Positions 48,553 through 58,340 of a DNA stretch of 64,000 bases are shown here, piece after piece. The position numbers and the translations under genes are program-made. The notes beneath the pieces are model-generated. The model was not told the origin of the DNA. It did not search any database and saw nothing but the letters and a program-made list of their open reading frames with translations. The stretch lies in NCBI RefSeq assembly GCF_020151015.1, contig NZ_CP083746.1, forward strand, positions 2,013,001 to 2,077,000, written 5' to 3'. How positions within the stretch are numbered: position 1 is the stretch's first letter; each line of letters opens with the position of its first letter. This DNA is from Pseudomonas sp. p1(2021b). Lineage in GTDB: Bacteria; Pseudomonadota; Gammaproteobacteria; Pseudomonadales; Pseudomonadaceae.

Positions 48553-51114
48553 TCACAGCGGGCTGATCCCGCCACGTGCAAGTTCCTGGGCCAGGTACGG
48601 TGCCGTGCGACTGCCCTGAGCCTGGGCTACTTCATGTGCGGGGCCGGCTGCCACGATGCGCCCGCCGGCGTGGCCGGCGCCTGGCCCGATGTCGATGACC
48701 CAGTCGGCCTGCGCCACCATGCGCATGTCGTGTTCGATCATCACCACGCTGTTGCCGGCCTCGACCAGGCGTTGCAATTGCGCCATCAAGCGGTCGGCAT
48801 CGGCCACGTGCAGGCCGGTGGTGGGTTCGTCGAGTACATACAGGGTGCGACCGCGCTGGCTGCGTTGCAGCTCGGTGGCCAGCTTGATGCGCTGCGCCTC
48901 GCCGCCGGACAGCTCGGTGGCCGGTTGGCCCAGGCGCAGGTAGCCCAGGCCGATTTCGCGCAGCACCTGCAGCGAGCGTAGCACGGCGTCTTCACCGGCA
49001 AAGAAGTCGCAGGCCTGCTCGACGGTCATGCGCAGCACGTCGGCGATGCTGCGGTCGTGCCAGCGTATCGCGAGGGTGTCTTCGTTGTAGCGGTCGCCAT
49101 GGCAGGTGGGGCAGGGCGCGTAGACGCTGGGCATGAACAACAGCTCGACGCTGACGAAGCCTTCACCTTCGCAGGTATCGCAACGGCCCTTGGCCACATT
49201 GAACGAGAAGCGGCCCGCGTCGTAACCGCGGCGGCGGGCTTCGGCGGTGGCGGCGAACAGCTTGCGGACCGGATCGAACAGGCCGGTATAGGTGGCCAGG
49301 TTCGAGCGTGGGGTGCGGCCGATCGGCTTCTGGTCCACCTGTACGACGCGCTGTATAGCATCAATGTCGCCGCCCAGGTGGCCGTGGGTGCGCTCGATCA
49401 CCGTGGGCCCTTCGGGCGCAGCGTCGCTATTGTCGGTTTCCGGCTCGTGCCCAAGATGCAGCAGCATCAGCTCTGGCAACGCCTGGGCTGCGAGGCTCGA
49501 CTTGCCGGAGCCGGAGATACCGGTGACGGCGGTGAGCACGCCCAGCGGTATACGGGCATCGACCCCCGCCAGGTTGTGGCGATGAATGTTGTTCAGGGTC
49601 AACCAACCCTCGGGTACACGGGCTCGGCTGGCAGGTGCGGGCGATTGGTCGAACAGGTAGCGGGCGGTGTGGGAGCCGGCCACGTCGCGCAGGCCTGCCG
49701 GGGCGCCGCTGTAGAGCACCCGTCCGCCGCGTTCACCGGCGTCCGGGCCCACGTCCACCAGCCACTGTGCGCGACGCATCAGTTCCAGGTCGTGCTCCAC
49801 CACGAACACCGAGTTGCCGGCGTCGCGCAGACGGTCGAGGGCGTCGTAGAGTGCCTGGCTGTCGGACGGGTGCAGGCCTGCCGAGGGTTCGTCGAGCACA
49901 TAGACCACACCGAACAGCAGCGCACTCAACTGGGTGGCCAGGCGCAGCCGCTGCAGCTCGCCTGTCGACAGGGTCGGCGTGGCGCGGTCCAGGGTGAGGT
50001 AGCCCAACCCTAGGTGTTGCAAGGTGTGCAGGCGGCCCAGCACACCTTCTGCCAGGCGCCGGGCGGCCAGCTGCTTTTCTGCCGACAGCGCATCGTGGCT
50101 GTCGGCCTCGCCGCGGCTGGCCGGCTCGAGCAGGCTTGCCACTTGGTCCAGCGGCATGTGCGCCAGGGTACCGATATCCACCCCGGCGAAAGTCACCGAC
50201 AGCGCCTCGGGCTTCAGGCGCTTGCCGCCGCAGGTGGCACAGGGTTGGCCCTCCATGAAGCGTGACACGCGCTTGCGCATCAGGGCGCTCTGGGTATTGA
50301 CGAAGGTATGCAGCACATAGCGCCGGGCGCCGGTGAAGGTGCCCATGTAGCTGGGTTCGAGCTTGCGCTTGAGTGCTTCGCGGGTTTCGGCGGGGGACAG
50401 CCCGGCATACACCGGCACCGTGGGTGTTTCCTCGGTGAACAGGATCCACTCGCGGTCTTTCTTCGGCAGGTCCTTCCAGGGGCGGTCCACGTCGTAGCCG
50501 AGAGTGACCAGGATGTCACGCAGGTTCTGCCCGTGCCAGGCTGGTGGCCAGGCGGCGATGGCCCGGTCGCGGATGCTCAGGGTCGGGTCAGGTACCAGGG
50601 TCGCTTCGGTGACTTCATACACGTGGCCCAGGCCATGGCAGGCCGGGCAGGCTCCCTGTGGGGTGTTCGGCGAGAAATCCTCGGCATACAGCATGGGCTG
50701 CTCGGGCGGGTAGCTGCCAGCGCGTGAGTACATCATCCGCACCAGGCTTGACAGGCCTGTCACGCTGCCGACCGAAGAGCGCGCGTTGCTCGCCCCGCGC
50801 TGTTGCTGCAATGCAACCGCCGGCGGCAGGCCCTCGATGGCATCGACGTCCGGAATACCCACCTGGTCGATCAGGCGCCTGGCGTAGGGTGCCACCGACT
50901 CGAAATAGCGGCGCTGGGCCTCGGCGTACAGCGTGCCGAAGGCCAGCGAAGACTTGCCTGAGCCGGACACGCCGGAAAACACCACCAGCGCATTGCGCGG
51001 GATGGCTACATCCACGTCCTTCAGGTTGTGTTCACGGGCGCCCCGCACCACGACGTAGCCGTCTTCGGTCGGGACGCAGGGGGCACCGGTGGGTGAAGAC
51101 AGCTTCTGGGTCAT
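48553..51114 (-). CDS. UvrA paralogue (class II, UvrA2-like) ABC ATPase
   Basis: The 853-residue protein has two ABC cassettes: Walker A GVSGSGKSSLAFGT near residues 48-61 and GISGSGKSSLAAQ near 530, LSTGELQRLRLATQ and LSGGEAQRIKLATE signatures, and zinc motifs (CPACHGLG, CATCGGKR, CDTCEGEG/CPTCHGDR). It is shorter than housekeeping UvrA (about 940) and lacks the full insert that contacts UvrB, as in UvrA2 proteins linked to DNA damage or drug tolerance. The host should carry a normal uvrA elsewhere. Related decayed DNA is at 45336. Confidence 0.85.
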   Translation of the reverse strand: MTQKLSSPTGAPCVPTEDGYVVVRGAREHNLKDVDVAIPRNALVVFSGVSGSGKSSLAFGTLYAEAQRRYFESVAPYARRLIDQVGIPDVDAIEGLPPAVALQQQRGASNARSSVGSVTGLSSLVRMMYSRAGSYPPEQPMLYAEDFSPNTPQGACPACHGLGHVYEVTEATLVPDPTLSIRDRAIAAWPPAWHGQNLRDILVTLGYDVDRPWKDLPKKDREWILFTEETPTVPVYAGLSPAETREALKRKLEPSYMGTFTGARRYVLHTFVNTQSALMRKRVSRFMEGQPCATCGGKRLKPEALSVTFAGVDIGTLAHMPLDQVASLLEPASRGEADSHDALSAEKQLAARRLAEGVLGRLHTLQHLGLGYLTLDRATPTLSTGELQRLRLATQLSALLFGVVYVLDEPSAGLHPSDSQALYDALDRLRDAGNSVFVVEHDLELMRRAQWLVDVGPDAGERGGRVLYSGAPAGLRDVAGSHTARYLFDQSPAPASRARVPEGWLTLNNIHRHNLAGVDARIPLGVLTAVTGISGSGKSSLAAQALPELMLLHLGHEPETDNSDAAPEGPTVIERTHGHLGGDIDAIQRVVQVDQKPIGRTPRSNLATYTGLFDPVRKLFAATAEARRRGYDAGRFSFNVAKGRCDTCEGEGFVSVELLFMPSVYAPCPTCHGDRYNEDTLAIRWHDRSIADVLRMTVEQACDFFAGEDAVLRSLQVLREIGLGYLRLGQPATELSGGEAQRIKLATELQRSQRGRTLYVLDEPTTGLHVADADRLMAQLQRLVEAGNSVVMIEHDMRMVAQADWVIDIGPGAGHAGGRIVAAGPAHEVAQAQGSRTAPYLAQELARGGISPL

Positions 51115-51368
51115 GGAGGGGCTCGGTATGCGGCAAAAAGCTCTACGTTAGCCAATAACCCTCTGGCGCGCCTACCCCAGGCCGTCAATGGTGAGACGAG
51201 GAGCGCCCTTTCGTGGGTGTGGGTGTTCGCCAAATGGAACGCAGAGGGGTGATGTGTCGATCTACCGCGGGGCCCGTTGGGCATCTACTGTATAGGGTCG
51301 GGGCCGTTGCAAGGCGAATGGCCGCACCTTCGCAGGAACATACGACTTGCACGCCACAGGAGCAGTAC

Positions 51369-52310
51369 ATGAGCACCCACGAAACCCACAGTGAGTTGTC
51401 ACCCTCGCGCGATTGTCCGATCAACGATGGGGTCCGGGCGATCCAGCGGATCACCTCGCGCAGTGCCGAAGTCGGCGGCGGCATTCCCGTCAGCCGCCTG
51501 TTGCCTTCTCGGCATCGGCGAATGATTGGCGCCTGGTGTTTCCTTGACCATGCCGGGCCTGCGGTCTTCGAGTCGGATCATGGCTTGCGCGTAGGGCCGC
51601 ACCCACACATCGGCCTGCAGACCTTTACCTGGATGATCGAAGGCCAGGTGCTGCATCGCGACAGCCTGGGCAACACCCAGGTGATCCGTCCCGGCCAGGT
51701 GAACCTGATGACTGCCGGATACGGGATCACGCATACCGAGGAATCGCTAGAGGGGCAGGATCGGCTGCATGCCGTACAGTTGTGGATCGCGTTACCGAAC
51801 GCGGCACGGGAGCGCCCGCCGGCCTTCAACCATTATGCGGACCTGCCGAAATGGCAGGTCGATGGCTTGGAGCTGACCCTATTGGCCGGGGCATTCGACC
51901 AGTACAAAGCGCCTACCTGCATCTTCTCGCCTCTGGTAGGCCTGGACTTGGTGGCCCAGAGCGCAGTGGATACCGGGCTTGCCCTGGATGCCCGGTATGA
52001 ATATGGCGTGCTGCCCTTGAGCGGGCAGTGGGGGGTCAATGGCGAAGTATTCGGCGAAAACGAGCTCGCCTACCTTGGCCGTGGCCTGGACACCCTCGAC
52101 CTTGAGGCCTCTGCCGGCGCACGTGCCATTGTGCTGGGCGGCTTGCCGTTCGAGGAGGAAATCTTCTTGTGGTGGAACTTCGTCGGCCACAGCAAGGCCG
52201 AGATCGCCCAGGCCCAGGAACAATGGGAGCGGGGTGGTGCCCGGTTTGGCGAGGTCAGCGGTTTCGATGGGCCGCGCCTGACCGCGCCGGCCATTCCCTG
52301 GCAAGCATGA
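51369..52310 (+). CDS. Pirin family protein
   Basis: The 313-residue bicupin has the pirin signature GPHPHIGLQTFTWMIEGQVLHRDSLG in the first cupin, with the metal-binding His pair and Glu, and a C-terminal half-cupin (EEIFLWWNFVGHS). Some bacterial pirins have quercetinase activity; others regulate metabolism. The ATG 51369 follows AGGAG by 6 nt; an open frame upstream to 51213 has no better start. The OprD gene begins inside its stop codon, so the two form an operon. Confidence 0.9.
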   Translation: MSTHETHSELSPSRDCPINDGVRAIQRITSRSAEVGGGIPVSRLLPSRHRRMIGAWCFLDHAGPAVFESDHGLRVGPHPHIGLQTFTWMIEGQVLHRDSLGNTQVIRPGQVNLMTAGYGITHTEESLEGQDRLHAVQLWIALPNAARERPPAFNHYADLPKWQVDGLELTLLAGAFDQYKAPTCIFSPLVGLDLVAQSAVDTGLALDARYEYGVLPLSGQWGVNGEVFGENELAYLGRGLDTLDLEASAGARAIVLGGLPFEEEIFLWWNFVGHSKAEIAQAQEQWERGGARFGEVSGFDGPRLTAPAIPWQA

Positions 52311-53746
52311 GGCGCTCGGCGATGGCGGCTCGTGCGTTTGGCAAGTACTGGCTGTTCAGCCCGTTGAGCCTGGGCCTGGTGCTGGCTTCACCGGCCCAGG
52401 CCGATAACGCCCTGGGCCAGAAGGACACCATCTTCACCGGCATCAACGAACGGCAGGCGGTGGAGCTCGGCATCGCGCCAGGGTTGGTCGAAGGCGCACG
52501 CCTGGATGCACTGGTCAGGAATTACTATTTCCAGCGCGACAACCACTCCGACCTGGTCAGCCGCGATCCGACGGAGTGGGCCCAGGGTTTTCTGTTTTCG
52601 TTCAGATCCGGCTTCACCGATACGCCGGTCGGGGTGGGCGTAGACGCCCATGCCTTCCTCGGGGTCAAGCTCGATGGCGGCGGCGGCAGTGGCGGCGCTG
52701 GCCTGCTCCCGCTGGACGCCTCGCTCAGGCCTGGGGATGAGTTTTCCAGTGCCGGTGCGGCGCTCAAGCTCAGGTACCACGACACCTTGGTGAAGGCGGG
52801 CGACCAGTTGGTCGAGACGCCGATCGTGGCGAGCGGGACGAGCCGGCTGTTTCCTCAGTCGTATCGTGGCGTCACGCTGAAGAACCATAGCGTCCAGGGC
52901 CTGTGGTTGGATGCGGGGTTCGTCGAGTCCACACGCTTGCGCAACCAGAGCGGCCATTCCCACCTGGTCACGGCCTATGGCGCGCGCAACCGTGCAGGCG
53001 TGGCCGCAGACCGCGAAAGCCCGCATATCGGCTGGGTTGGGGGTGTCTACGACCATCCACGAGGGCTGCAGCTGACGGCCTACGGTGGCCAGCTCGAGGA
53101 CATGTGGAACCAGTACTACCTGGGAATATCGCACGTGTTTCGGGTCAATGATGCGCTCGTGCTCAAGCCCTACCTGCATTACTACAAGACCCGGGACGAA
53201 GGGCGTAGTCAATTGGGCGCCATCGACAATGACACTTACAGCGGCGGTATCAGTGCGACGGCCTATGGCCAAACTTTGACCTTGGGCCTGCAGAAGGTCG
53301 ATGGCCGTACGCCGTTCGACTACATCACCCAGAACGACCGGATCTTCCTCTACCTGAGCAATTCCCAGCAGTTCGCCGACTTCAATGGCCCGGGCGAAAA
53401 GTCCTGGCGGCTGCAGTACGAAACGAACCTGGCGCTGCTCGGGGCGCCCTCGCTGCAGTTCATCGCGACCTACACCCGAGGCGAGGCGGACCTGACCCGG
53501 GTGGACCCTGGCAGCATCGGCTATGGCTATATCTACAACCCCGATGGCAAGCACGCCAAACACTGGGAGCGTGACCTTGCCTTCAAGTACCAGGTGCCGT
53601 CGGGCCCGGCCAAGGACCTGTCGTTGACCCTGCGTTGGGCGTCCCATCGCGAAGGGGGTGGCTATACCGCACCGGGCAATACCCGGGGCAACTCCAGCGC
53701 CGATGAGTACCGGCTGATCGTCGACTACCCGATCAGCCTGTTCTGA
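52307..53746 (+). CDS. OprD-family outer membrane porin
   Basis: The product has a signal peptide (residues 1-31, ending SPAQA) and an OprD-type barrel: LVRNYYFQRDN, EWAQGFLFSFRSGFTDTPVGVGVDAHAFLGVKLDGG, and a C-terminal RLIVDYPISLF ending in Phe. OprD porins take up amino acids, aromatic acids and other small acids. The ATG 52307 overlaps the pirin stop; ATG 52322 (GAGG before it) is an alternative start. Substrate unknown; the neighbouring catabolic operon suggests an aromatic or organic acid. Confidence 0.9.
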   Translation: MRRSAMAARAFGKYWLFSPLSLGLVLASPAQADNALGQKDTIFTGINERQAVELGIAPGLVEGARLDALVRNYYFQRDNHSDLVSRDPTEWAQGFLFSFRSGFTDTPVGVGVDAHAFLGVKLDGGGGSGGAGLLPLDASLRPGDEFSSAGAALKLRYHDTLVKAGDQLVETPIVASGTSRLFPQSYRGVTLKNHSVQGLWLDAGFVESTRLRNQSGHSHLVTAYGARNRAGVAADRESPHIGWVGGVYDHPRGLQLTAYGGQLEDMWNQYYLGISHVFRVNDALVLKPYLHYYKTRDEGRSQLGAIDNDTYSGGISATAYGQTLTLGLQKVDGRTPFDYITQNDRIFLYLSNSQQFADFNGPGEKSWRLQYETNLALLGAPSLQFIATYTRGEADLTRVDPGSIGYGYIYNPDGKHAKHWERDLAFKYQVPSGPAKDLSLTLRWASHREGGGYTAPGNTRGNSSADEYRLIVDYPISLF

Positions 53747-53777
53747 CGGCTATTGAACGCGCACGCTCCTGTAGAGT

Positions 53778-53825
53778 GGACTGCCTCAGGAAGTTGGACA
53801 TCGATCCGACCCTTGGGGCAGTCCA
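53778..53825. terminator. Long-armed inverted repeat between oprD and tsx-like genes
   Basis: TGGACTGCC (53778-53786) and GGCAGTCCA (53817-53825) pair around a 30-nt loop region. A related short palindrome (GGGCAGTCC A GGACTGCCC) lies at 54745. Possibly a terminator for the two convergent genes. Confidence 0.4.
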
Positions 53826-53839
53826 GAGGGGGCATCGGG

Positions 53840-54694
53840 CTAGAAATGCCACTCCATATGCAGCGTCGGTGCCCGGGTGTTGACGCCAGGTTTGTTCACC
53901 GCACCGTACTTGTGGTGCCACCATTCGTATCCGGGCCCGACCCAGAAGGTGTTCCTGACGCCGGCGGCCAGCTTGCCGACGTCGACCATCAACGCACTGC
54001 GCACCAGGCTCTCTTCACCGGTATCGTCGTGGAAGTAGTCCTTGCCTTTCTCGGTCTTGTAGCTGGCGAAGCCGTGGAACTTGAACGGCACTTCGCCCAC
54101 CTGGAACGGGTAGCCCCATGCCAAGTGCACCACATAGTACGGATCGAACTCGATGTTCTCGGTCTTGCAGGCTGACAGCCCGCAATGGTTCCACTCCATG
54201 GAGTAGAACAGGCTCAGGTCCAGGTAGCCGGGCACGTCGAACTTGAGCGTGGGGCCCACCAGCAGCTGGCGCTTGCGGGTGGAGAAGTCGGTGTTCTTGT
54301 AGTTCAGCTCGACGCCGCCGCTCAGGGCGATGTCCTTGATCGGGCCGTAGCGCAGCGAACGGTCGAAGACCTTGCTCAGGTACAACTGGTGACGGTAGGC
54401 CAGGTAGGCTTCCACGGCGCCGGAGTCGCTGTCTTTCTTCGGGTCGTTGGCGTCGGACTTGAGCACGTCGAGGTTGAAGAAATCCATGCCCCAGTCGTTG
54501 CCGCGGGTATGGCCGAGCTGGTAGATCTCCTTCTGGATCTTCTTGCCTACAGGCGGCTCGCTGAAGTGCTGGCCGTAGCGAAAGCCGATGAACGTATCGC
54601 TCCATTGGGCGGCATGGCAGGTGGTGGCGAGCGTGCCCAGGGAGAGTGCGGTCAGTACCTTGCAAATGCGTTCTTGTAATTGTTCTGCGTTCAT
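53840..54694 (-). CDS. Tsx-like outer membrane channel protein
   Basis: The 284-residue protein has a signal peptide (about residues 1-29, CHA-A) and the Tsx/OMP5-type barrel start QWSDTFIGFRYGQHFSEP, with aromatic girdle strands through FNLDVLKSDANDPKKDSDSGAVEAYLAYRH and a C-terminal HMEWHF. Tsx channels pass nucleosides and other small molecules. It is the last gene of the minus-strand catabolic operon, 74 nt after the dehydrogenase, and may admit the operon's substrate. Confidence 0.8.
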   Translation of the reverse strand: MNAEQLQERICKVLTALSLGTLATTCHAAQWSDTFIGFRYGQHFSEPPVGKKIQKEIYQLGHTRGNDWGMDFFNLDVLKSDANDPKKDSDSGAVEAYLAYRHQLYLSKVFDRSLRYGPIKDIALSGGVELNYKNTDFSTRKRQLLVGPTLKFDVPGYLDLSLFYSMEWNHCGLSACKTENIEFDPYYVVHLAWGYPFQVGEVPFKFHGFASYKTEKGKDYFHDDTGEESLVRSALMVDVGKLAAGVRNTFWVGPGYEWWHHKYGAVNKPGVNTRAPTLHMEWHF

Positions 54695-54744
54695 CTAGGT
54701 GCGTTTCCGGGTTGGTTGCCGCCTGCGTGTGAGGCGGCGGGGAA

Positions 54745-54763
54745 GGGCAGTCCAGGACTGCCC
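54745..54763 (-). promoter_or_regulatory. Palindrome between mmsA-like and tsx-like genes
   Basis: GGGCAGTCC A GGACTGCCC is a near-perfect palindrome in the intercistronic gap. It may form an mRNA hairpin that lowers readthrough into the channel gene. Confidence 0.45.
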
Positions 54764-54768
54764 AAGGG

Positions 54769-56271
54769 TCACTTCATGGTCGGCATGACGAAGTCGGCAC
54801 CGGTGCGGATGCCGCTCATCCAGCGCGAGGTGATGGTCTTGAGGCGGGTGTAGAAGCGCACGCCTTCAGGGCCATGCATGTGATGGTCGCCGAACAGCGA
54901 GTTCTTCCAGCCACCGAAGCTGTGGAAGGCCATAGGCACCGGGATCGGCACGTTGATACCGACCATGCCGACCTGGATCTCATGGCCGAACATGCGCGCC
55001 GAGTCGCCGTCGCGGGTGAAGATGGCGGTGCCGTTGGCATACTGGTGCGCGTTGATCAGCGCCACCGCCTCCTGGTAGCTCTGCACCCGCACCACGCCAA
55101 GGACTGGGCCGAAGATCTCTTCCTGATAGATGCGCATGTGCGAGGTGACGTCGTCGAACAGGCTGCCACCGAGGTAAAAACCACCCTCGAAGCCAGGTTG
55201 CTGCATGCGGAACTGTCGGCCATCGACCACCAGCGTGGCGCCTTCGGCGACGCCGATATCGACGTAGCCGCGTACGCGCTCGAGGTGTTCGCGGGTGATC
55301 AGCGGGCCCATTTCTGCGCTTGGGTCGGTACCGGGGCCGACCTTCAGCGCGCGGACCCGTGGCGCCAGGCGCTCGATCAGCGCGTCGGCGGTGGCATCGC
55401 CCACCGCCACCGCAATCGAGATCGCCATGCAGCGCTCCCCAGCGGCGCCATAGGCGGCGCCCATCAGCGCATCGGCGGCTTTGTCCAGGTCGGCGTCGGG
55501 CATCACCACCATGTGGTTCTTCGCGCCGCCCAGTGCTTGCACGCGCTTGCCGTTGGCCGCGCCAGTGGCATAGATGTGCCGTGCAATGGGCGTGGAGCCG
55601 ACGAAGCTCACGGCCTGCACATCGGGGTGGGCAAGGATCGCATCGACCGCCGCCTTGTCGCCGTTGACCACGTTGAACACGCCAGCCGGCAAGCCCGCCT
55701 CGGCCAGCAGCTGTGCCAGCAGCAGGGCCGCCGAGGGGTCGCGCTCGGAGGGCTTGAGCACGAAAGTATTGCCGCAGGCCAGGGCCACAGGGAACATCCA
55801 CAGGGCGACCATGGCAGGGAAGTTGAACGGCGTGATGCCCGCGACCACGCCCAGCGCCTGGCGCATGGCGTGGGAGTCGATGTGGCTGCCGATGTTTTCG
55901 CTGACTTCGCCCTTGAGCAGGTGCGGTGCGCCGCAGGCGAACTCGACCACTTCGATACCGCGCACGACCTCGCCCATGGCATCGGAGTGCACCTTGCCGT
56001 GCTCGGCGGTGATCAACGCGGCGAGCCGTTCGGCATTGTGTTCCAGCAGTTCTTTGAAGCGGCTGAGAATGCGTGCGCGGCGCAGGGGCGTGGTGGCCGA
56101 CCAAGCCGGAAAGGCGGCCCTGGCAGCGGCGACCGCTTGGTCCAGTTCCTCGGCGCTGGCCAATGGAACCCGGGCGCTGCGCTGGCCGGTGGCGGGGTTG
56201 CAGATGTCGGCGAAGCGGCCGCTGCGGCCTTCGCTGAGGTGTCCATCGATGAAGTGCTGCAAGGTGATCAT
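54769..56271 (-). CDS. mmsA: CoA-acylating (methyl)malonate-semialdehyde dehydrogenase-like
   Basis: The 500-residue aldehyde dehydrogenase has the catalytic Cys 281 ([11 protein letters not shown]). In place of the usual general-base Glu it has LGGAKNH (residues 248-253), which is typical of MmsA/IolA enzymes that transfer the acyl group to CoA. NAD-binding residues are in [17 protein letters not shown] and [15 protein letters not shown]. In valine or inositol pathways it makes propionyl- or acetyl-CoA. Next to ring-cleavage-type genes it probably handles the last semialdehyde of this pathway. ATG 56271 is chosen because it starts the domain. Confidence 0.88.
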   Translation of the reverse strand: MITLQHFIDGHLSEGRSGRFADICNPATGQRSARVPLASAEELDQAVAAARAAFPAWSATTPLRRARILSRFKELLEHNAERLAALITAEHGKVHSDAMGEVVRGIEVVEFACGAPHLLKGEVSENIGSHIDSHAMRQALGVVAGITPFNFPAMVALWMFPVALACGNTFVLKPSERDPSAALLLAQLLAEAGLPAGVFNVVNGDKAAVDAILAHPDVQAVSFVGSTPIARHIYATGAANGKRVQALGGAKNHMVVMPDADLDKAADALMGAAYGAAGERCMAISIAVAVGDATADALIERLAPRVRALKVGPGTDPSAEMGPLITREHLERVRGYVDIGVAEGATLVVDGRQFRMQQPGFEGGFYLGGSLFDDVTSHMRIYQEEIFGPVLGVVRVQSYQEAVALINAHQYANGTAIFTRDGDSARMFGHEIQVGMVGINVPIPVPMAFHSFGGWKNSLFGDHHMHGPEGVRFYTRLKTITSRWMSGIRTGADFVMPTMK

Positions 56272-56350
56272 GGGGTTTTCTCCAGGCGAGCAGCTCCTTC
56301 CTGGCACGTCACAGGTGCCGGGCTTGCGGGCTGCGATTACGGGTGGGTGG

Positions 56351-57583
56351 TCAGGATGAAGCGGTGTCGGCCGGTTTCAGCGGGGTTGCCCGGCTGCCGA
56401 GCGGTACATCGGCTTGGGGCATGAAGCACATGATCAGCATGCCCATGGCGAAGAATCCTGCGCATACCAGCAGCCCCAGCCCCAGGCTGTGCTGGGTGGC
56501 GATACCGCTGAGCAACAGGGGCGCGAAGGCGGCGAGGCCGCGGCCGAAGTTGAAGCAGAAGCCGGCACCGATGGTGCGCACACGCACGGGATACAAGGCG
56601 CTGAAGTACGAGGCGAACAGGCTGGCGAAGGCATAGAAGAAGGCATACACCGGGCCCAGCCAGAACAGGACTTGGTTGTCGGTGGTCAGCGCATAGAGTG
56701 CCAGCATCACCGCGCTGCCCAGCAGCGACAGCAAGGTGGCGTTGCGCTTGCCGATACGGTCGGCGATCAGGCCAAAGGCATTGATCCCGATGAAGGCGCC
56801 GATGTTCAGGATGGTCATGAAATGCGCCATCATGCCGATCGCAAGCCCTCGTTCGTGTACCAGGTAGGTCGGCAACCAAGTGCTGGCCCCCCAGAAACCG
56901 ATCACCGAGCAGCTCGCCGCGGCAGTGCCCAGCAAGGTTACGCGCAGCAGGCCTGGGCCGAAGATCTCACGCACCGAAGCATTCACCGGCGCATCCGCGC
57001 GGGCCGCGTTCTTCTGCGCTTTCCATTCGGGAGATTCGGGCACGAACAGCCACAGGTACAGCACCGGAATCAGGGTCGAAACCCCCGCCGCCAGGAACAG
57101 CATCTGCCAGTTCGGCAGGAACGCCTTGCCGGCCATTGCCGCGATGGCCGCGCCAACCGGGAACGAGCTGAGCACGAAACCGGTGGCGCGGGCCCGCTGG
57201 TGTACAGGCCAGGTTTCGGCGATGTAGGCCGAGACGATGCCCCAGACGCCACCCAGGCCAAGGCCCGAGAGGAAGCGCAATACCAGCAGCAGGTACCAGT
57301 TGTGGGTGCAGGCAACCGCCATGGTCAGTGCGCCGAAGCTCACCAGCGACAGCAGCAAGGCCTTGCGCCGGCCGTGGTTGTCCGAATACCACCCAGTCGT
57401 GATGCTGCTCATGCCGATGCCCAACAGCGTGGCCGAGGCGAGCATGCCGGCTTGGCCGATGGTCAGGCCCAGGTCCTGCTGGATCACCGGCAGGGCGATG
57501 GTCAGCAGGATGATTTCCATTGCGTCGAACAGGTAGGCGAGGAAGCCGCCCACCAGCACATGCCATTTCGAGATGCTGCGCAT
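56351..57583 (-). CDS. MFS transporter (sugar/aromatic acid porter type)
   Basis: The 410-residue protein has twelve hydrophobic segments and MFS motifs: [21 protein letters not shown] in helix 1, [14 protein letters not shown] between helices 2 and 3, and [13 protein letters not shown] in helix 4. The Asp in helix 1 (YLFDAMEI) is shared with aromatic acid:H+ symporters. Placed between the reductase and dehydrogenase genes, it probably imports the operon's substrate. Confidence 0.88.
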   Translation of the reverse strand: MRSISKWHVLVGGFLAYLFDAMEIILLTIALPVIQQDLGLTIGQAGMLASATLLGIGMSSITTGWYSDNHGRRKALLLSLVSFGALTMAVACTHNWYLLLVLRFLSGLGLGGVWGIVSAYIAETWPVHQRARATGFVLSSFPVGAAIAAMAGKAFLPNWQMLFLAAGVSTLIPVLYLWLFVPESPEWKAQKNAARADAPVNASVREIFGPGLLRVTLLGTAAASCSVIGFWGASTWLPTYLVHERGLAIGMMAHFMTILNIGAFIGINAFGLIADRIGKRNATLLSLLGSAVMLALYALTTDNQVLFWLGPVYAFFYAFASLFASYFSALYPVRVRTIGAGFCFNFGRGLAAFAPLLLSGIATQHSLGLGLLVCAGFFAMGMLIMCFMPQADVPLGSRATPLKPADTASS

Positions 57584-57708
57584 GGTCGGGCTCCTTCAGC
57601 GGTTCGGCCGGTGGTGGGAGGAAAGGGTCGGGTCGGTGTGCCGCATGGTGTTCTCCTTGTTCTTGTTGTGTACGGCATCGGGCGCACATGGCGCCGGCCA
57701 GGAGGTGT

Positions 57709-58320
57709 CTACAGCAGGGTGCAGCTTTCCTCGAAGCTCAGGCGCGGGCTTCGCGGGAACAGTTTGGCGGGGTCGCCGTACCCGAGGTTGCAGAGGAAAT
57801 TGACCCGGATGCGTTGCCCGGGAAAGCTGCCGCCATCGCCGAAGAATTCGGCCTCGACCTCGGCATGGTCGAAGCCCGACATCGGCCCGCAGTCCAGCCC
57901 CAGGGCACGGGCGGCGAGAATGAAGTAGCCGCCCTGCAGCGAGCCGTTGCGCAGCGCCGCAGCCTCGATCATGTGCGGCTGCGCGGCGTACCAGTCGCGC
58001 ATGCCCGGGTTGTGCGGGAACAGCTTCGGCAGTTGCTCGTGAAAGTCCGCGTCATAGCCAATGATGGCGGTGACCGGCGCGTTCAGGGTCTTGTCCACGT
58101 TGCCCGCGGCGAGCGCCGGCAGCAGCCGGGCCTTGGCCTGGGCGCTGCGTAGGAAGACGATGCGCGCCGGGCAGCCATTGGTACTGGTTGGGCCCCAGCG
58201 CACTAGGTCGTAGATGGCGCGCAGGGTGTGGTCCTCGACGGGCTTGTCGAGCCAGCCGTTCTGGCTGCGGGCTTCGCGAAACAGCAGGTCCAGGCCCTGT
58301 TCCGACAGTGTCTGTCTCAT
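57709..58320 (-). CDS. Nitroreductase-family protein, malonic semialdehyde reductase (RutE)-like
   Basis: The 203-residue flavoprotein matches RutE/HadB: LLFREARSQNGWLDKPVEDHTLRAIYDLVRWGPTSTNGCPARIVFLRS, then AALRNGSLQGGYFILAARALGLDCGPMSGFD and RVNFLCNLGYGDP. RutE reduces malonic semialdehyde to 3-hydroxypropionate in pyrimidine breakdown. Here there are no rut genes, so it likely handles a related aldehyde or flavin-dependent step in the operon. It lies 20 nt after the dioxygenase gene. Confidence 0.82.
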   Translation of the reverse strand: MRQTLSEQGLDLLFREARSQNGWLDKPVEDHTLRAIYDLVRWGPTSTNGCPARIVFLRSAQAKARLLPALAAGNVDKTLNAPVTAIIGYDADFHEQLPKLFPHNPGMRDWYAAQPHMIEAAALRNGSLQGGYFILAARALGLDCGPMSGFDHAEVEAEFFGDGGSFPGQRIRVNFLCNLGYGDPAKLFPRSPRLSFEESCTLL

Positions 58321-58340
58321 GGTGCCGAACTCCTTGGTGG

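Noticed and set aside
54874..56424. Long plus-strand frame opposite the mmsA-like gene
   Set aside because: Antisense shadow caused by GC-rich third positions.
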